A DNA stretch of 64,000 bases from G963665595 sp963665595. GTDB taxonomy: Bacteria; Actinomycetota; Coriobacteriia; Coriobacteriales; CADBOM01. The DNA lies in assembly GCA_963665595.2 (NCBI GenBank), contig CAXXJK010000009.1, positions 310,001 to 374,000 on the forward strand. The letters are read 5' to 3'. The translations under genes and the position numbers were made by a program. Shown in pieces: positions 54,893 to 63,279 of the stretch. Below the pieces are notes generated by a model. The model worked only from the letters and a program-made list of their open reading frames with translations, did no database searches and had not been told where the DNA came from. The first letter of the stretch is position 1. Every line of letters begins with the position of its first letter.

Positions 54893-55012
54893 ATGAACCG
54901 CCTTGTTAAAGCGACGATATTGACTGCAGGGACAGTGATCATTGTGTGCCTAGCCATGAATACTCGTCGCAATCAATATCTGTCTTTGCGCCGCACCCAT
55001 CGAAAGGATTGA
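54893..55012 (+). CDS. 39-residue basic single-span membrane peptide
   Basis: Short gene with ATG at 54893 behind AGAAAGGAGCAAAGTG, a strong ribosome site. The product has one hydrophobic segment (about residues 7-22, LTAGTVIIVCLA region) and a basic C-terminal tail (RRNQYLSLRRTHRKD). Its last codons contain the AAAGGA ribosome site of the ABC ATPase that starts one base after its stop, so translation is coupled. I do not recognise the family. The topology would leave the basic tail cytoplasmic or external; sequence alone does not decide. Confidence 0.7.
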   Translation: MNRLVKATILTAGTVIIVCLAMNTRRNQYLSLRRTHRKD

Positions 55013-55013
55013 A

Positions 55014-55781
55014 ATGACCACTGTGCTTGAATGCCGAAATCTACAGAAATATTACGGCGACAAGACCAACGTAACCAAAGCCATAGACGATATCTCTTTT
55101 ACCGTTGAGAAGGGAGAGTTTGTTGGCATCATGGGAGCAAGCGGAAGTGGCAAGACGACGCTTCTCAACTGTATCTCAACCATTGATCGCATAACATCCG
55201 GTCATATCATTGTGGACGGAAAAGATATCACAACTCTCAAATCACGACAGTTTGCTCAATTCAGACGAGATGAGCTCGGTTTCATCTTTCAAGATTCCAA
55301 TCTGTTGGACACACTAACGGCAGCGGAGAATATTGCGCTGGCCCTTACCATCAAACGTGTGCCCGTCGCACAGATCAACCCGATGGTTCAGGCAGCAGCT
55401 CACGCGCTGAGCATTACTGATATATTGGGAAAATTCCCTTATCAGCTGTCGGGTGGACAAAAACAGCGCGTCGCCGCCGCGCGAGCTTTGATCAGCGATC
55501 CTTCATTGATATTGGCAGATGAGCCCACAGGTGCGCTTGATTCGAAGAACGCGCGCATACTTCTTGAAAGTCTTGAGGAGCTCAACACCACCCAGAAGGC
55601 GACAATCCTTATGGTCACCCATGATTCCTATGCAGCAAGTTACTGCCACCGCATCCTGTTTCTGCGCGATGGGAATATTTTCAATGAATTGGTTCGTGGC
55701 ACCATGCAAAGAAAAGAATTCTTTTCACGCATCATCGAGGTCGTGAGTTTCCTGGGTGGTGACAACATAGATGTACGCTAA
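55014..55781 (+). CDS. BceA-like ABC transporter ATPase
   Basis: 255 residues of the MacB/LolD/Bce class. Walker A GASGSGKTTLLN, Q-loop FQDSNLL, signature LSGGQKQRVAAARAL, Walker B LILADEPTGALD, H-loop VTHD. Overlaps the permease by 11 bases. By analogy with Bacillus BceAB, it powers removal of peptide antibiotics from lipid II cycle intermediates; the actual substrate is unknown. Confidence 0.94.
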   Translation: MTTVLECRNLQKYYGDKTNVTKAIDDISFTVEKGEFVGIMGASGSGKTTLLNCISTIDRITSGHIIVDGKDITTLKSRQFAQFRRDELGFIFQDSNLLDTLTAAENIALALTIKRVPVAQINPMVQAAAHALSITDILGKFPYQLSGGQKQRVAAARALISDPSLILADEPTGALDSKNARILLESLEELNTTQKATILMVTHDSYAASYCHRILFLRDGNIFNELVRGTMQRKEFFSRIIEVVSFLGGDNIDVR

Positions 55782-57840
55782 ACTCGCACGTCGTAATATT
55801 CGCCGAAGTATCCACGATTATGCCATTTATTTTCTCACGCTGCTCTTTGGAGTCTGCATCTTTTACGCGTTCAACTCCATTACGCAGCAAAGCGCCGTGC
55901 TTACCATGAGTGCCGCTCAGAACACTATGATCCAATTGCTCGCATACATCATCGGATATGTCTCGATATTTGTCGCCATCATTCTCGGTTTTCTTGTGGT
56001 GTATGCAAACCGCTATCTTATTAGGCGACGTAAACGTGAATTTGCTATCTACCTTACTCTTGGTATGAACCGAAGTCATGTCTCCCGAATAATCATCTTC
56101 GAAACGGCGCTTATCGGTCTTGTGTCATTAGTCGTAGGCCTTGTACTGGGTTATCTGCTCTCTCAAGGTCTGCTTTTCGTGACCGCGGCTCTCTTTGACG
56201 TGAAAATGAATATGTTCACCTTCTTCTTCTCGCCAGAAGCGGCAATAAAGACCGTCGCATGCTTTGTCATCATTTTTCTTATCACACTTATCTTCAATAT
56301 AAGCACGGTTTCCCGTTATCAATTGATTGATCTTCTCAACGCGGATAGGAAAAATGAGCGTGTAACGCTACGCAGCCTCCCCCTTACCATCATCCTCTTC
56401 ATTGTCTCTTTGGGTTTAATAGGCACCGCATATCATCTTCTTATCGACAATGGCCTTACATCATTTGATGGGGAATTTGCTTGGTCGACAGCCCTCGTCT
56501 GCATAGGTACCTTTCTCTTCTTCTATTCGCTCTCCGGTATTCTCTTACGCCTTGTTCAGAAGAATCCTCGTCTCTATTTAAAAGGCCTCAACATGTTTAC
56601 CTTGCGGCAACTTAACAATAAGGTAAATACCGCTTGGATATCTATCAGCGTTGTTGCTCTTGCTCTTTTTATTGCGCTCACAGGCACCTGCGGTGGATTT
56701 GGCATAGTGACCGTATTCAACAGTTCTTTGGAGCGCGCAACGCCCTATGACGCAAGTTATGAGGCATACCTAGGACACAAAGCGAACACAGCGGCGGCAG
56801 CTGATAATTACAACATGGAGACTGCTTTTGCTCGCGATGTGAGCGGATGGAATACCATGGTATCCAAAACAGCACAGATCGATGTATATCGCACTGATGA
56901 TTCGCTACAATCTCTGCTTGATACGACTAACTACACTTTTTCCAATTCTCTCTATACAGAAGAAATGGGCAGTTCTCCCCTCTATGTTGTTCCCTTGTCA
57001 GACCTAAATAACCTTCGGGCCCTTAATGGGTTAACTCCCCTTGAGTTAGGCGACAATCAATTTATTGTCTGGTGCGACTTTGATGAAATGACAGAATTCT
57101 GGAAAGCCTACCTGACCCAGAACAGCAGCATTACTTTGTTAGGGAAAACATTATCGCCAAAAAGCACAGACATTGAGACTGTTATCACTCAGACTGCACC
57201 CATGGCGATGAATACCGGTATACTTGTTGTTCCTGATGCAGACATTCCTTCAGATAGCGTTGCGCAATACTCAATTCTTGATGTTATGTTTAACGGACCC
57301 CGCAGTGAAATCGATACGCCGTTAAGCAACGCAGTCGCAGCTGCCTACGAGAATGCTCAGACAAAGGCTTCTGGATGGCCCATGACCTCTGGTTTTACTG
57401 CCATCGAGGCCTATGAGCAGAACAGCGCACTACGATTGATAGTCTCCTATCTTGCCATCTACATCGGTGTCATTCTTCTCATTACCTGCGCGGCTATTCT
57501 TGCCCTTCAACAACTCTCGGAAGCCTCTGACAATATTGATCGTTATGGACTTATAAGAAAGTTGGGCGCCGAACAACGTATGATTAATCATGCATTGTAT
57601 ATCCAGATCGGTATATATTTCATCTTCCCCCTCGTGGTCGCACTTGCTCATTCAATATGCGCCATGTCTGTTGTCGTCAATGTGTTGCGTCTCTACGACA
57701 GTCTTAATATAACCGGTCCGCTTGTCATAACCACGCTGCTCGTCGCAGTGCTCTACGGCGGCTATTTTATTGCCACCTGCTATCTCTCTCACGGAGTGAT
57801 ATTCAGTCGAGAGACATCAAAAACTCGGATGATTCAATAG
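55771..57840 (+). CDS. BceB-like FtsX-type ABC permease
   Basis: 689 residues with ten predicted membrane helices. A large extracellular domain sits between helices 7 and 8 (about residues 320-550), the mark of Bce permeases, which both export and sense. N-terminal MYAKLARRNIRRSIHDYAIYF matches the family start. Together with the regulator, kinase, peptide and ATPase it makes one self-contained peptide-response module. Confidence 0.92.
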   Translation: MYAKLARRNIRRSIHDYAIYFLTLLFGVCIFYAFNSITQQSAVLTMSAAQNTMIQLLAYIIGYVSIFVAIILGFLVVYANRYLIRRRKREFAIYLTLGMNRSHVSRIIIFETALIGLVSLVVGLVLGYLLSQGLLFVTAALFDVKMNMFTFFFSPEAAIKTVACFVIIFLITLIFNISTVSRYQLIDLLNADRKNERVTLRSLPLTIILFIVSLGLIGTAYHLLIDNGLTSFDGEFAWSTALVCIGTFLFFYSLSGILLRLVQKNPRLYLKGLNMFTLRQLNNKVNTAWISISVVALALFIALTGTCGGFGIVTVFNSSLERATPYDASYEAYLGHKANTAAAADNYNMETAFARDVSGWNTMVSKTAQIDVYRTDDSLQSLLDTTNYTFSNSLYTEEMGSSPLYVVPLSDLNNLRALNGLTPLELGDNQFIVWCDFDEMTEFWKAYLTQNSSITLLGKTLSPKSTDIETVITQTAPMAMNTGILVVPDADIPSDSVAQYSILDVMFNGPRSEIDTPLSNAVAAAYENAQTKASGWPMTSGFTAIEAYEQNSALRLIVSYLAIYIGVILLITCAAILALQQLSEASDNIDRYGLIRKLGAEQRMINHALYIQIGIYFIFPLVVALAHSICAMSVVVNVLRLYDSLNITGPLVITTLLVAVLYGGYFIATCYLSHGVIFSRETSKTRMIQ

Positions 57841-57871
57841 CTTATTATCGTTGCTCAGTTGAAACACCCCG

Positions 57872-57915
57872 GTATGCCCCTCTAGTTCATATAATCATGA
57901 GTTAGAGGGGCATAC
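57872..57915 (+). terminator. Hairpin terminating the Bce module
   Basis: A perfect 13-bp stem (57872-57884 with 57903-57915), extended by CACC/GGTG outside, 31 bases after the permease stop. The T content after it (TTCATTTATTTTAG) begins several bases late, so efficiency is uncertain. Confidence 0.6.
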
Positions 57916-58030
57916 TTGGTGGTTCATTTATTTTAGAACCCGTATACTGAAAGCAATATTTGATTATCCCTATGAGAAATAGAACCATTGAGAACAAAAG
58001 ACGATGTCTAGCAATAGAAAGGTATATGAG

Positions 58031-59017
58031 ATGCCTTATCTTGAAACACCACTATCAATAGGTACCTTATCGCTTAAAAACCGTTTGGTCATGCCTCCCA
58101 TGGGAACGAGAAAAGCTCTCGCAGACGGGGGCATAGGGGAAGAATTAATCAGATATTATGACGAAAAATCAAAGGGTGGATACATAGGACTCATAGTATG
58201 TGAACACTGCTATATCACGAAGCAGGGGAAAAATCGCACTGGGCAGATTTCTGTTGCCGACGACAGCACTATTGATGGCTGGCGCACTATCGCAACAGTT
58301 ATTCATAAAAACAATTCCAAGGCAATCATGCAACTCAATCATGCGGGAAGCGCGAGCGAGCCTATGGCAACCGGCTTTGAGGCCGTTGCCCCCACAAGCA
58401 TCATGAATCCGCAATATCCTTGTAGCCTACCGAAAGAACTTACAGACGAAGCGATCCAGCGTATTATTAAACAGTTTGCAGATGCAGCTCGTCGCGTACG
58501 GGAAGCCGGGTTTGACGGCGTTGAAATTCACTCCGCACACGGTTATCTTCTTAACCAATTCTACTCTCCGCTCACCAATAAGAGAACAGACTCATACGGA
58601 GGCAATCTAAACGCACGGATCAAGATACACCTTGAAGTACTTGCAGCGGTACGGAGAACCATCGGAGATGACTTTCCCCTTTTTCTGCGTCTCGGTGCCT
58701 GCGATTACCATGAGGACGGCGTACAGATAACCGACAGCCTCAACGCTGCAGCACAATTTGTAAAAGCCGGTGTCGACGTATTGGACATCACGGGCGGTAT
58801 GTCTGGATTCACACGACCCGGACACACAGAACCAGGCTATTTCTCGGAACTATCGGAAGCCATAAAACGTGAAGTATCGGTTCCCGTGATACTGACCGGT
58901 GGTATTACCGAGAAAAGCCAGGCGGACAATCTTCTTATGGAGAACAAGGCCGATCTCATCGGAGTTGGAAGAGCAATCGCTCAGGATTCCACATGGGCAG
59001 CCCAAACCATGGGCTAG
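58031..59017 (+). CDS. Old Yellow Enzyme family NADH:flavin oxidoreductase
   Basis: 328 residues: an FMN TIM barrel without the extra Fe-S and NAD domains of the long forms, like YqjM. Active-site and FMN stretches: NRLVMPPMGT, MQLNHAGS, GFDGVEIHSAHGYLLNQFYSP, SYGGNLNAR and the C-terminal ILTGGI...GVGRA. Reduces activated C=C bonds; substrate unknown. ATG at 58031 has AAAGG eight bases upstream, while the ATG at 58004 has only a weak site. Confidence 0.9.
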   Translation: MPYLETPLSIGTLSLKNRLVMPPMGTRKALADGGIGEELIRYYDEKSKGGYIGLIVCEHCYITKQGKNRTGQISVADDSTIDGWRTIATVIHKNNSKAIMQLNHAGSASEPMATGFEAVAPTSIMNPQYPCSLPKELTDEAIQRIIKQFADAARRVREAGFDGVEIHSAHGYLLNQFYSPLTNKRTDSYGGNLNARIKIHLEVLAAVRRTIGDDFPLFLRLGACDYHEDGVQITDSLNAAAQFVKAGVDVLDITGGMSGFTRPGHTEPGYFSELSEAIKREVSVPVILTGGITEKSQADNLLMENKADLIGVGRAIAQDSTWAAQTMG

Positions 59018-59059
59018 CAGACTCCCCCATTGGTATCCTCTTACCTGAGGGCCATCAGT

Positions 59060-60796
59060 CTATTCTTCGATGAGATTGCCTAACGCAGCGTGAGCTTCTA
59101 TGACCAGCTCTATGGCTTTAGCCACCACTTCATCGATCGGCACGGATATCTTTTCTCCGGTTGCACGATCTTTAATTTCTGCCACACCTTCCGTCACGCC
59201 ACGTTTACCACAGATGATCTGATAGGGCCAACCGATAAGATCAGCATCAGCAAACTTGACTCCCGCGCGTTCATCGCGGTCATCGAGCACGGTCTGAATT
59301 CCCCGCGCAGCCAGTTCAGAAGCGATCGTTTCAGCAGCGGGAAACACGGTGGCATCGCCTACGCTGAGAGGAATAACGATGACTTCACCTGGACAGACAG
59401 AAATAGGCCAAATCATGCCGTTTTCGTCATTATGTTGTTCGACAATTGCAGCCATGGTGCGGCTCACTCCGACACCATAACATCCCATAAGAAATGGGCG
59501 ATCCTCACCGCTTTCGTCAGTATAAGTGGCGTTCATCGCACGAGAATATTTTTCGCCTAATTGAAAAACCTGGCTGACCTCAATGCCACGAGCAATGCGC
59601 AAAGGCGCGCCGCAATCAGGACAACGGTCACCTGACTGAGCGGTAATAAGATCTGCCCATTCAAGAATCTCAAAATCCTCGCCGAGACGGGCGCCCACCA
59701 AATGATAATCAGGCTCATTGGCACCAACAACCCAGCGCTCTAAAGATTTAAGAGACTCATCGGCAATGCAATGAATGCCTTCGGGAATTCCCACAGGTCC
59801 AATATAGCCCTTAACAAGCCCGAATCGCGTCAGTTCAGCATCGTCAGCTAAGCGGAATCCTTTGACAACATGGGATATCTTTATCTCGTTTACCTCATGA
59901 TCACCCGGAACAAACAATAGATAGGGGCTTTCGTTCTCGTCAATTCCCACAAGCGCCTTGACCGTCGCAGATTCATCAACGTTCAAAAAAGCAGCAAGCG
60001 CAGCGATGGTAGAAACACCTGGTGTATGTATCTTCTCTTGGTGATCGGCCAAATAGCCCGTGGGGCATGCCTTGCCCTGCGCAACTTCAGTGTTTGATGC
60101 AAATCCACAGTCACAGTAGACAAGTTCTGCCTCTCCCGCATCCGCTAGCGCCATGAACTCGATAGTGACCTTGCCGCCAATCTGACCAGAGTCCGCCTCA
60201 ACAGGGCGATATTCAAGACCACAGCGAACGCAGATATTGCCATAGGCGCGAGCCATGTCATCATAGTGCTCTTGCAAAGATTCCTGCGAAGAGTGAAAGC
60301 TATAGGCATCTTTCATGATGAATTCGCGGCCGCGTAATAATCCAAAACGTGGGCGTATTTCATCGCGAAACTTCACCTGAATTTGAAACACCGATTTAGG
60401 TAACTCACGATAGCTGCGCAGCTCATTGCGCATGATAGAAGTTACCAATTCTTCATGAGTTGGCCCGAGACAAAATCCACGATCGTGGCGGTCACTCAAA
60501 CGCATCAATTCAGGCCCATAATCATCCCAACGACCCGATTCATGCCAGAGCTCGCTTGGCTGTAGCGCCGGCATGAGGATTTCCTGCGAACCCACCGCAT
60601 TCATTTCATCACGAACGATGTCTTCGATCTTGCGCAGAACAATGGAGCCAAGAGGAAGAAAACTATATACTCCCGCCGCAACCTTACGAATCATAGCGCC
60701 ACGCGTTAAAAGACGATGAGAGGCAATCTCTGCATCAACCGGATCCTCTTTGAGAGTCGGCGCATATAGAACACTCATGCATGTATAGGATTCCAC
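59060..60796 (-). CDS. proS: Prolyl-tRNA synthetase, bacterial type
   Basis: 578 residues. Class II core with the editing (INS/YbaK-like) domain inserted at about 230-390, and a C-terminal anticodon domain. Motif 2 area FQIQVKFRDEIRPRFGLLRGREFIMKD and motif 3 MGCYGVGVSR are present. GTG at 60796 has GGAGGAG seven bases upstream; the ATG at 60778 has none, so GTG is chosen although it adds six residues. Confidence 0.96.
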   Translation of the reverse strand: MESYTCMSVLYAPTLKEDPVDAEIASHRLLTRGAMIRKVAAGVYSFLPLGSIVLRKIEDIVRDEMNAVGSQEILMPALQPSELWHESGRWDDYGPELMRLSDRHDRGFCLGPTHEELVTSIMRNELRSYRELPKSVFQIQVKFRDEIRPRFGLLRGREFIMKDAYSFHSSQESLQEHYDDMARAYGNICVRCGLEYRPVEADSGQIGGKVTIEFMALADAGEAELVYCDCGFASNTEVAQGKACPTGYLADHQEKIHTPGVSTIAALAAFLNVDESATVKALVGIDENESPYLLFVPGDHEVNEIKISHVVKGFRLADDAELTRFGLVKGYIGPVGIPEGIHCIADESLKSLERWVVGANEPDYHLVGARLGEDFEILEWADLITAQSGDRCPDCGAPLRIARGIEVSQVFQLGEKYSRAMNATYTDESGEDRPFLMGCYGVGVSRTMAAIVEQHNDENGMIWPISVCPGEVIVIPLSVGDATVFPAAETIASELAARGIQTVLDDRDERAGVKFADADLIGWPYQIICGKRGVTEGVAEIKDRATGEKISVPIDEVVAKAIELVIEAHAALGNLIEE

Positions 60797-60871
60797 GAAT
60801 TATCTCCTCCTGAACCACGGGAACGCTTATAGTTTTTAACACACCACGAGCGAATTTGTTAATTTATTCTA

Positions 60872-61984
60872 TCAAAGAGTCGGGGTTTCGTTTTCAAGAC
60901 GCTCGATTTCTTCGAAAAGTGCTTCGACAATCTCACTCTCGGAAACTTTCTTGATTATTTTGCCGTGAACGAATATAACTCCTTCGCCATTACCACCAGC
61001 CATGCCGACATCTGCGTCGTGAGCCTCTCCCGGACCGTTTACCACACAGCCCATAACAGCAATCTTTAAAGGAGAATGAATCGATGACAGACGATTCTCA
61101 ACATCACTTGCAAGTTTTATAAGATTTATCTCGCATCGTCCACAGGTGGGACAGCTAATCAGTTCCGGCGTACGCCGCCGCAAACCAAGCGCCCCCAATA
61201 TCTCCCATGCAACTCGCACCTCTTCGCATACATCCCCCGTCAGAGAGACGCGCATAGTATCGCCTATCCCTTCCGAAAGCAACGTGCCTAATGCGATGGC
61301 AGATTTGACGCTACCTTGGCGCAGCGTGCCCGCCTCAGTAACACCGATATGTAAGGGAAGATGAGGCAGTTCCCGCGCGAGCAAACGATAGGTGGTAAGC
61401 GTATCGCACACATCATGGACCTTTGCAGAAACGACTATATCAGTAAAGCCTTGAGACTCAAAATAGCTAACAAACCCACGGGCGCTCTCAACGAGCTTCT
61501 CCGGCAATGTCCAATTTTTCTTATCTCGTATTGAATTCTCCAGTGACCCCGCATTAACTCCGATACGAATAGGAATTTTTGCACACACAGCAGCTTCAAT
61601 CACCGCTTGAACATTTTTTAATGACCCTATATTTCCTGGATTAATGCGTAACTTCGCGGCCCCCCGGGCAGCCGCTTGAACGGCAAGCCGATAATCAAAA
61701 TGAATATCAGCCACTACCGGCAAGGGAGAACGTGCACATATCTCTTCGAACGAATCAAGGACCGTGGCATCAGGTATAGCAACGCGGACAATCTCACATC
61801 CGACATCGCATAGTCGCCCTATCTGCTCGAGGCACGCGTCGACATCAGATGTGGAGGTTGAGAGCATTGACTGTACCGCAACGGGTGCCCCACCGCCTAT
61901 ACGCACACCCTTGATTGATATTTCTCGTGTTTGACTGTTTGGCTTCAACGTCCCTACAGTAGCAAAATTTTCATCCGAGAACAT
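60872..61984 (-). CDS. ispG: 4-hydroxy-3-methylbut-2-en-1-yl diphosphate synthase
   Basis: 370 residues. MEP-pathway 4Fe-4S enzyme. N-terminal TIM barrel (VQSMLSTSTSDVDACLEQI, KLRINPGNIG) and C-terminal reductase-like domain with the cluster Cys in CPTCGRC and MGCVVNGPGEA. Overlaps the rseP stop by 14 bases. Acts upstream of ispH, which is not in the window. Confidence 0.96.
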   Translation of the reverse strand: MFSDENFATVGTLKPNSQTREISIKGVRIGGGAPVAVQSMLSTSTSDVDACLEQIGRLCDVGCEIVRVAIPDATVLDSFEEICARSPLPVVADIHFDYRLAVQAAARGAAKLRINPGNIGSLKNVQAVIEAAVCAKIPIRIGVNAGSLENSIRDKKNWTLPEKLVESARGFVSYFESQGFTDIVVSAKVHDVCDTLTTYRLLARELPHLPLHIGVTEAGTLRQGSVKSAIALGTLLSEGIGDTMRVSLTGDVCEEVRVAWEILGALGLRRRTPELISCPTCGRCEINLIKLASDVENRLSSIHSPLKIAVMGCVVNGPGEAHDADVGMAGGNGEGVIFVHGKIIKKVSESEIVEALFEEIERLENETPTL

Positions 61985-63269
61985 AGTTATTCACATCCTG
62001 AAACACGGTTATCATAAAGATGAAAAGAAAGAACGTAAGACCGATGGCGGCATACCAGTTTTGAAACGTAGGAGACGCTACTTTACGCGTAATGCGCTGA
62101 TAACACTCAATCACAATCCTGCCTCCATCGAGAGGAAGAATAGGAAGCAAATTTGCAAGCCCGATTGAAAGTGAAACCTCAGCGCAGAGTACAATGAAAT
62201 CCAGCCCGCCCAGCGACGCTGCGTCCTTTGCCACATACGACACGCCGACAATCGATAGAGAATTTTGCACAGTTGAGGTAAAGCGAAACGGATTGAATAG
62301 CGAAATTATCGCGCCAGCAACAACACCTATATAGTAAAAGCAAAGCTGGATTGCCTCAAAAAATCCGTAGGATACATGACGGACGCCCGCCGTTACCCCC
62401 AGAAACGCACCCCCGGAGCCGTTGTCGCCAAGAACAATATCATGCGTGTACGTCACGCCATTACGGTCGGCAACGACCATCACAGTATCGCCCGGCTTAT
62501 GAGATGAGAGTGTAGCACCGAGGTCAGACCACGAGTCTATTGCTACTCCATCGCAGGAAATAAGCGTATCTCCCGCTTCAAACCCCGCTTCATATGCGGG
62601 CGAATTTTCGATGACAGAACCAAGAGTACGGTCTGGTTGATAGGAACCGAGTATCATGATGGAAGCCGTTATTATCACAATAAAAAATAATACGTTGAAC
62701 AAGCTGCCCGCAAACAACGTGACCATGCGCTTCCAAAATGGTCGTGCATCATACGTCTGGGCATACTCCGATGCAATAAATTTCTCATCGGTAGCAACCT
62801 CACGTGCTTCTCCTAGTGCGTAGCCATCAATTTCTGGTGCCTGATATTTATAGGAACCCATACCGTCTTTACTACGAATACGCGTAACAGTGCCCCAGTC
62901 AAAAAGAGTCTCAAGACAAGACTCAAGATCAAAATCAAGACGCTTCGCATCATTTGGGAGCGCGGCGATACGCAAACTTCCATATTTGCATAGATACACA
63001 TAGGCGCGTGCAATCTCGCGTTGTCCACAAGAGGGTGTCTGCATACCCGCAATACGATTGTAGCCACCCAATGGAATGCAAGTAAGGGCAAATCGAGTCC
63101 CTTTACGTGTGGTGTGTCCCACAGAAGGAACGCCCGGCAACCCCATGGCAAATTCATTGACACGCATGCCAAAAATCCGTGCAGCAAGAAAATGACCTAC
63201 CTCATGGACAAGAATGATCACGGTCAGCAGAACTAGGCCCCAGAACACGACAAGAATAGTTTCTATCAC
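61971..63269 (-). CDS. rseP: RIP/site-2 metalloprotease RseP family
   Basis: 432 residues, membrane-embedded zinc protease. Active-site HEVGH at 22-26 in the first membrane helix, a PDZ domain (SVIENSPAYEAGFEAGDTLI), and the C-terminal NLLPILPLDGG motif. About 80 residues lie between the first helix block and the second, longer than in typical homologues. GTG at 63269 follows AAAGGAG; upstream frame is the end of dxr. Cleaves anti-sigma factors or signal-peptide remnants in characterised relatives. Confidence 0.93.
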   Translation of the reverse strand: MIETILVVFWGLVLLTVIILVHEVGHFLAARIFGMRVNEFAMGLPGVPSVGHTTRKGTRFALTCIPLGGYNRIAGMQTPSCGQREIARAYVYLCKYGSLRIAALPNDAKRLDFDLESCLETLFDWGTVTRIRSKDGMGSYKYQAPEIDGYALGEAREVATDEKFIASEYAQTYDARPFWKRMVTLFAGSLFNVLFFIVIITASIMILGSYQPDRTLGSVIENSPAYEAGFEAGDTLISCDGVAIDSWSDLGATLSSHKPGDTVMVVADRNGVTYTHDIVLGDNGSGGAFLGVTAGVRHVSYGFFEAIQLCFYYIGVVAGAIISLFNPFRFTSTVQNSLSIVGVSYVAKDAASLGGLDFIVLCAEVSLSIGLANLLPILPLDGGRIVIECYQRITRKVASPTFQNWYAAIGLTFFLFIFMITVFQDVNNYVLG

Positions 63270-63279
63270 ATCCGCTCCT

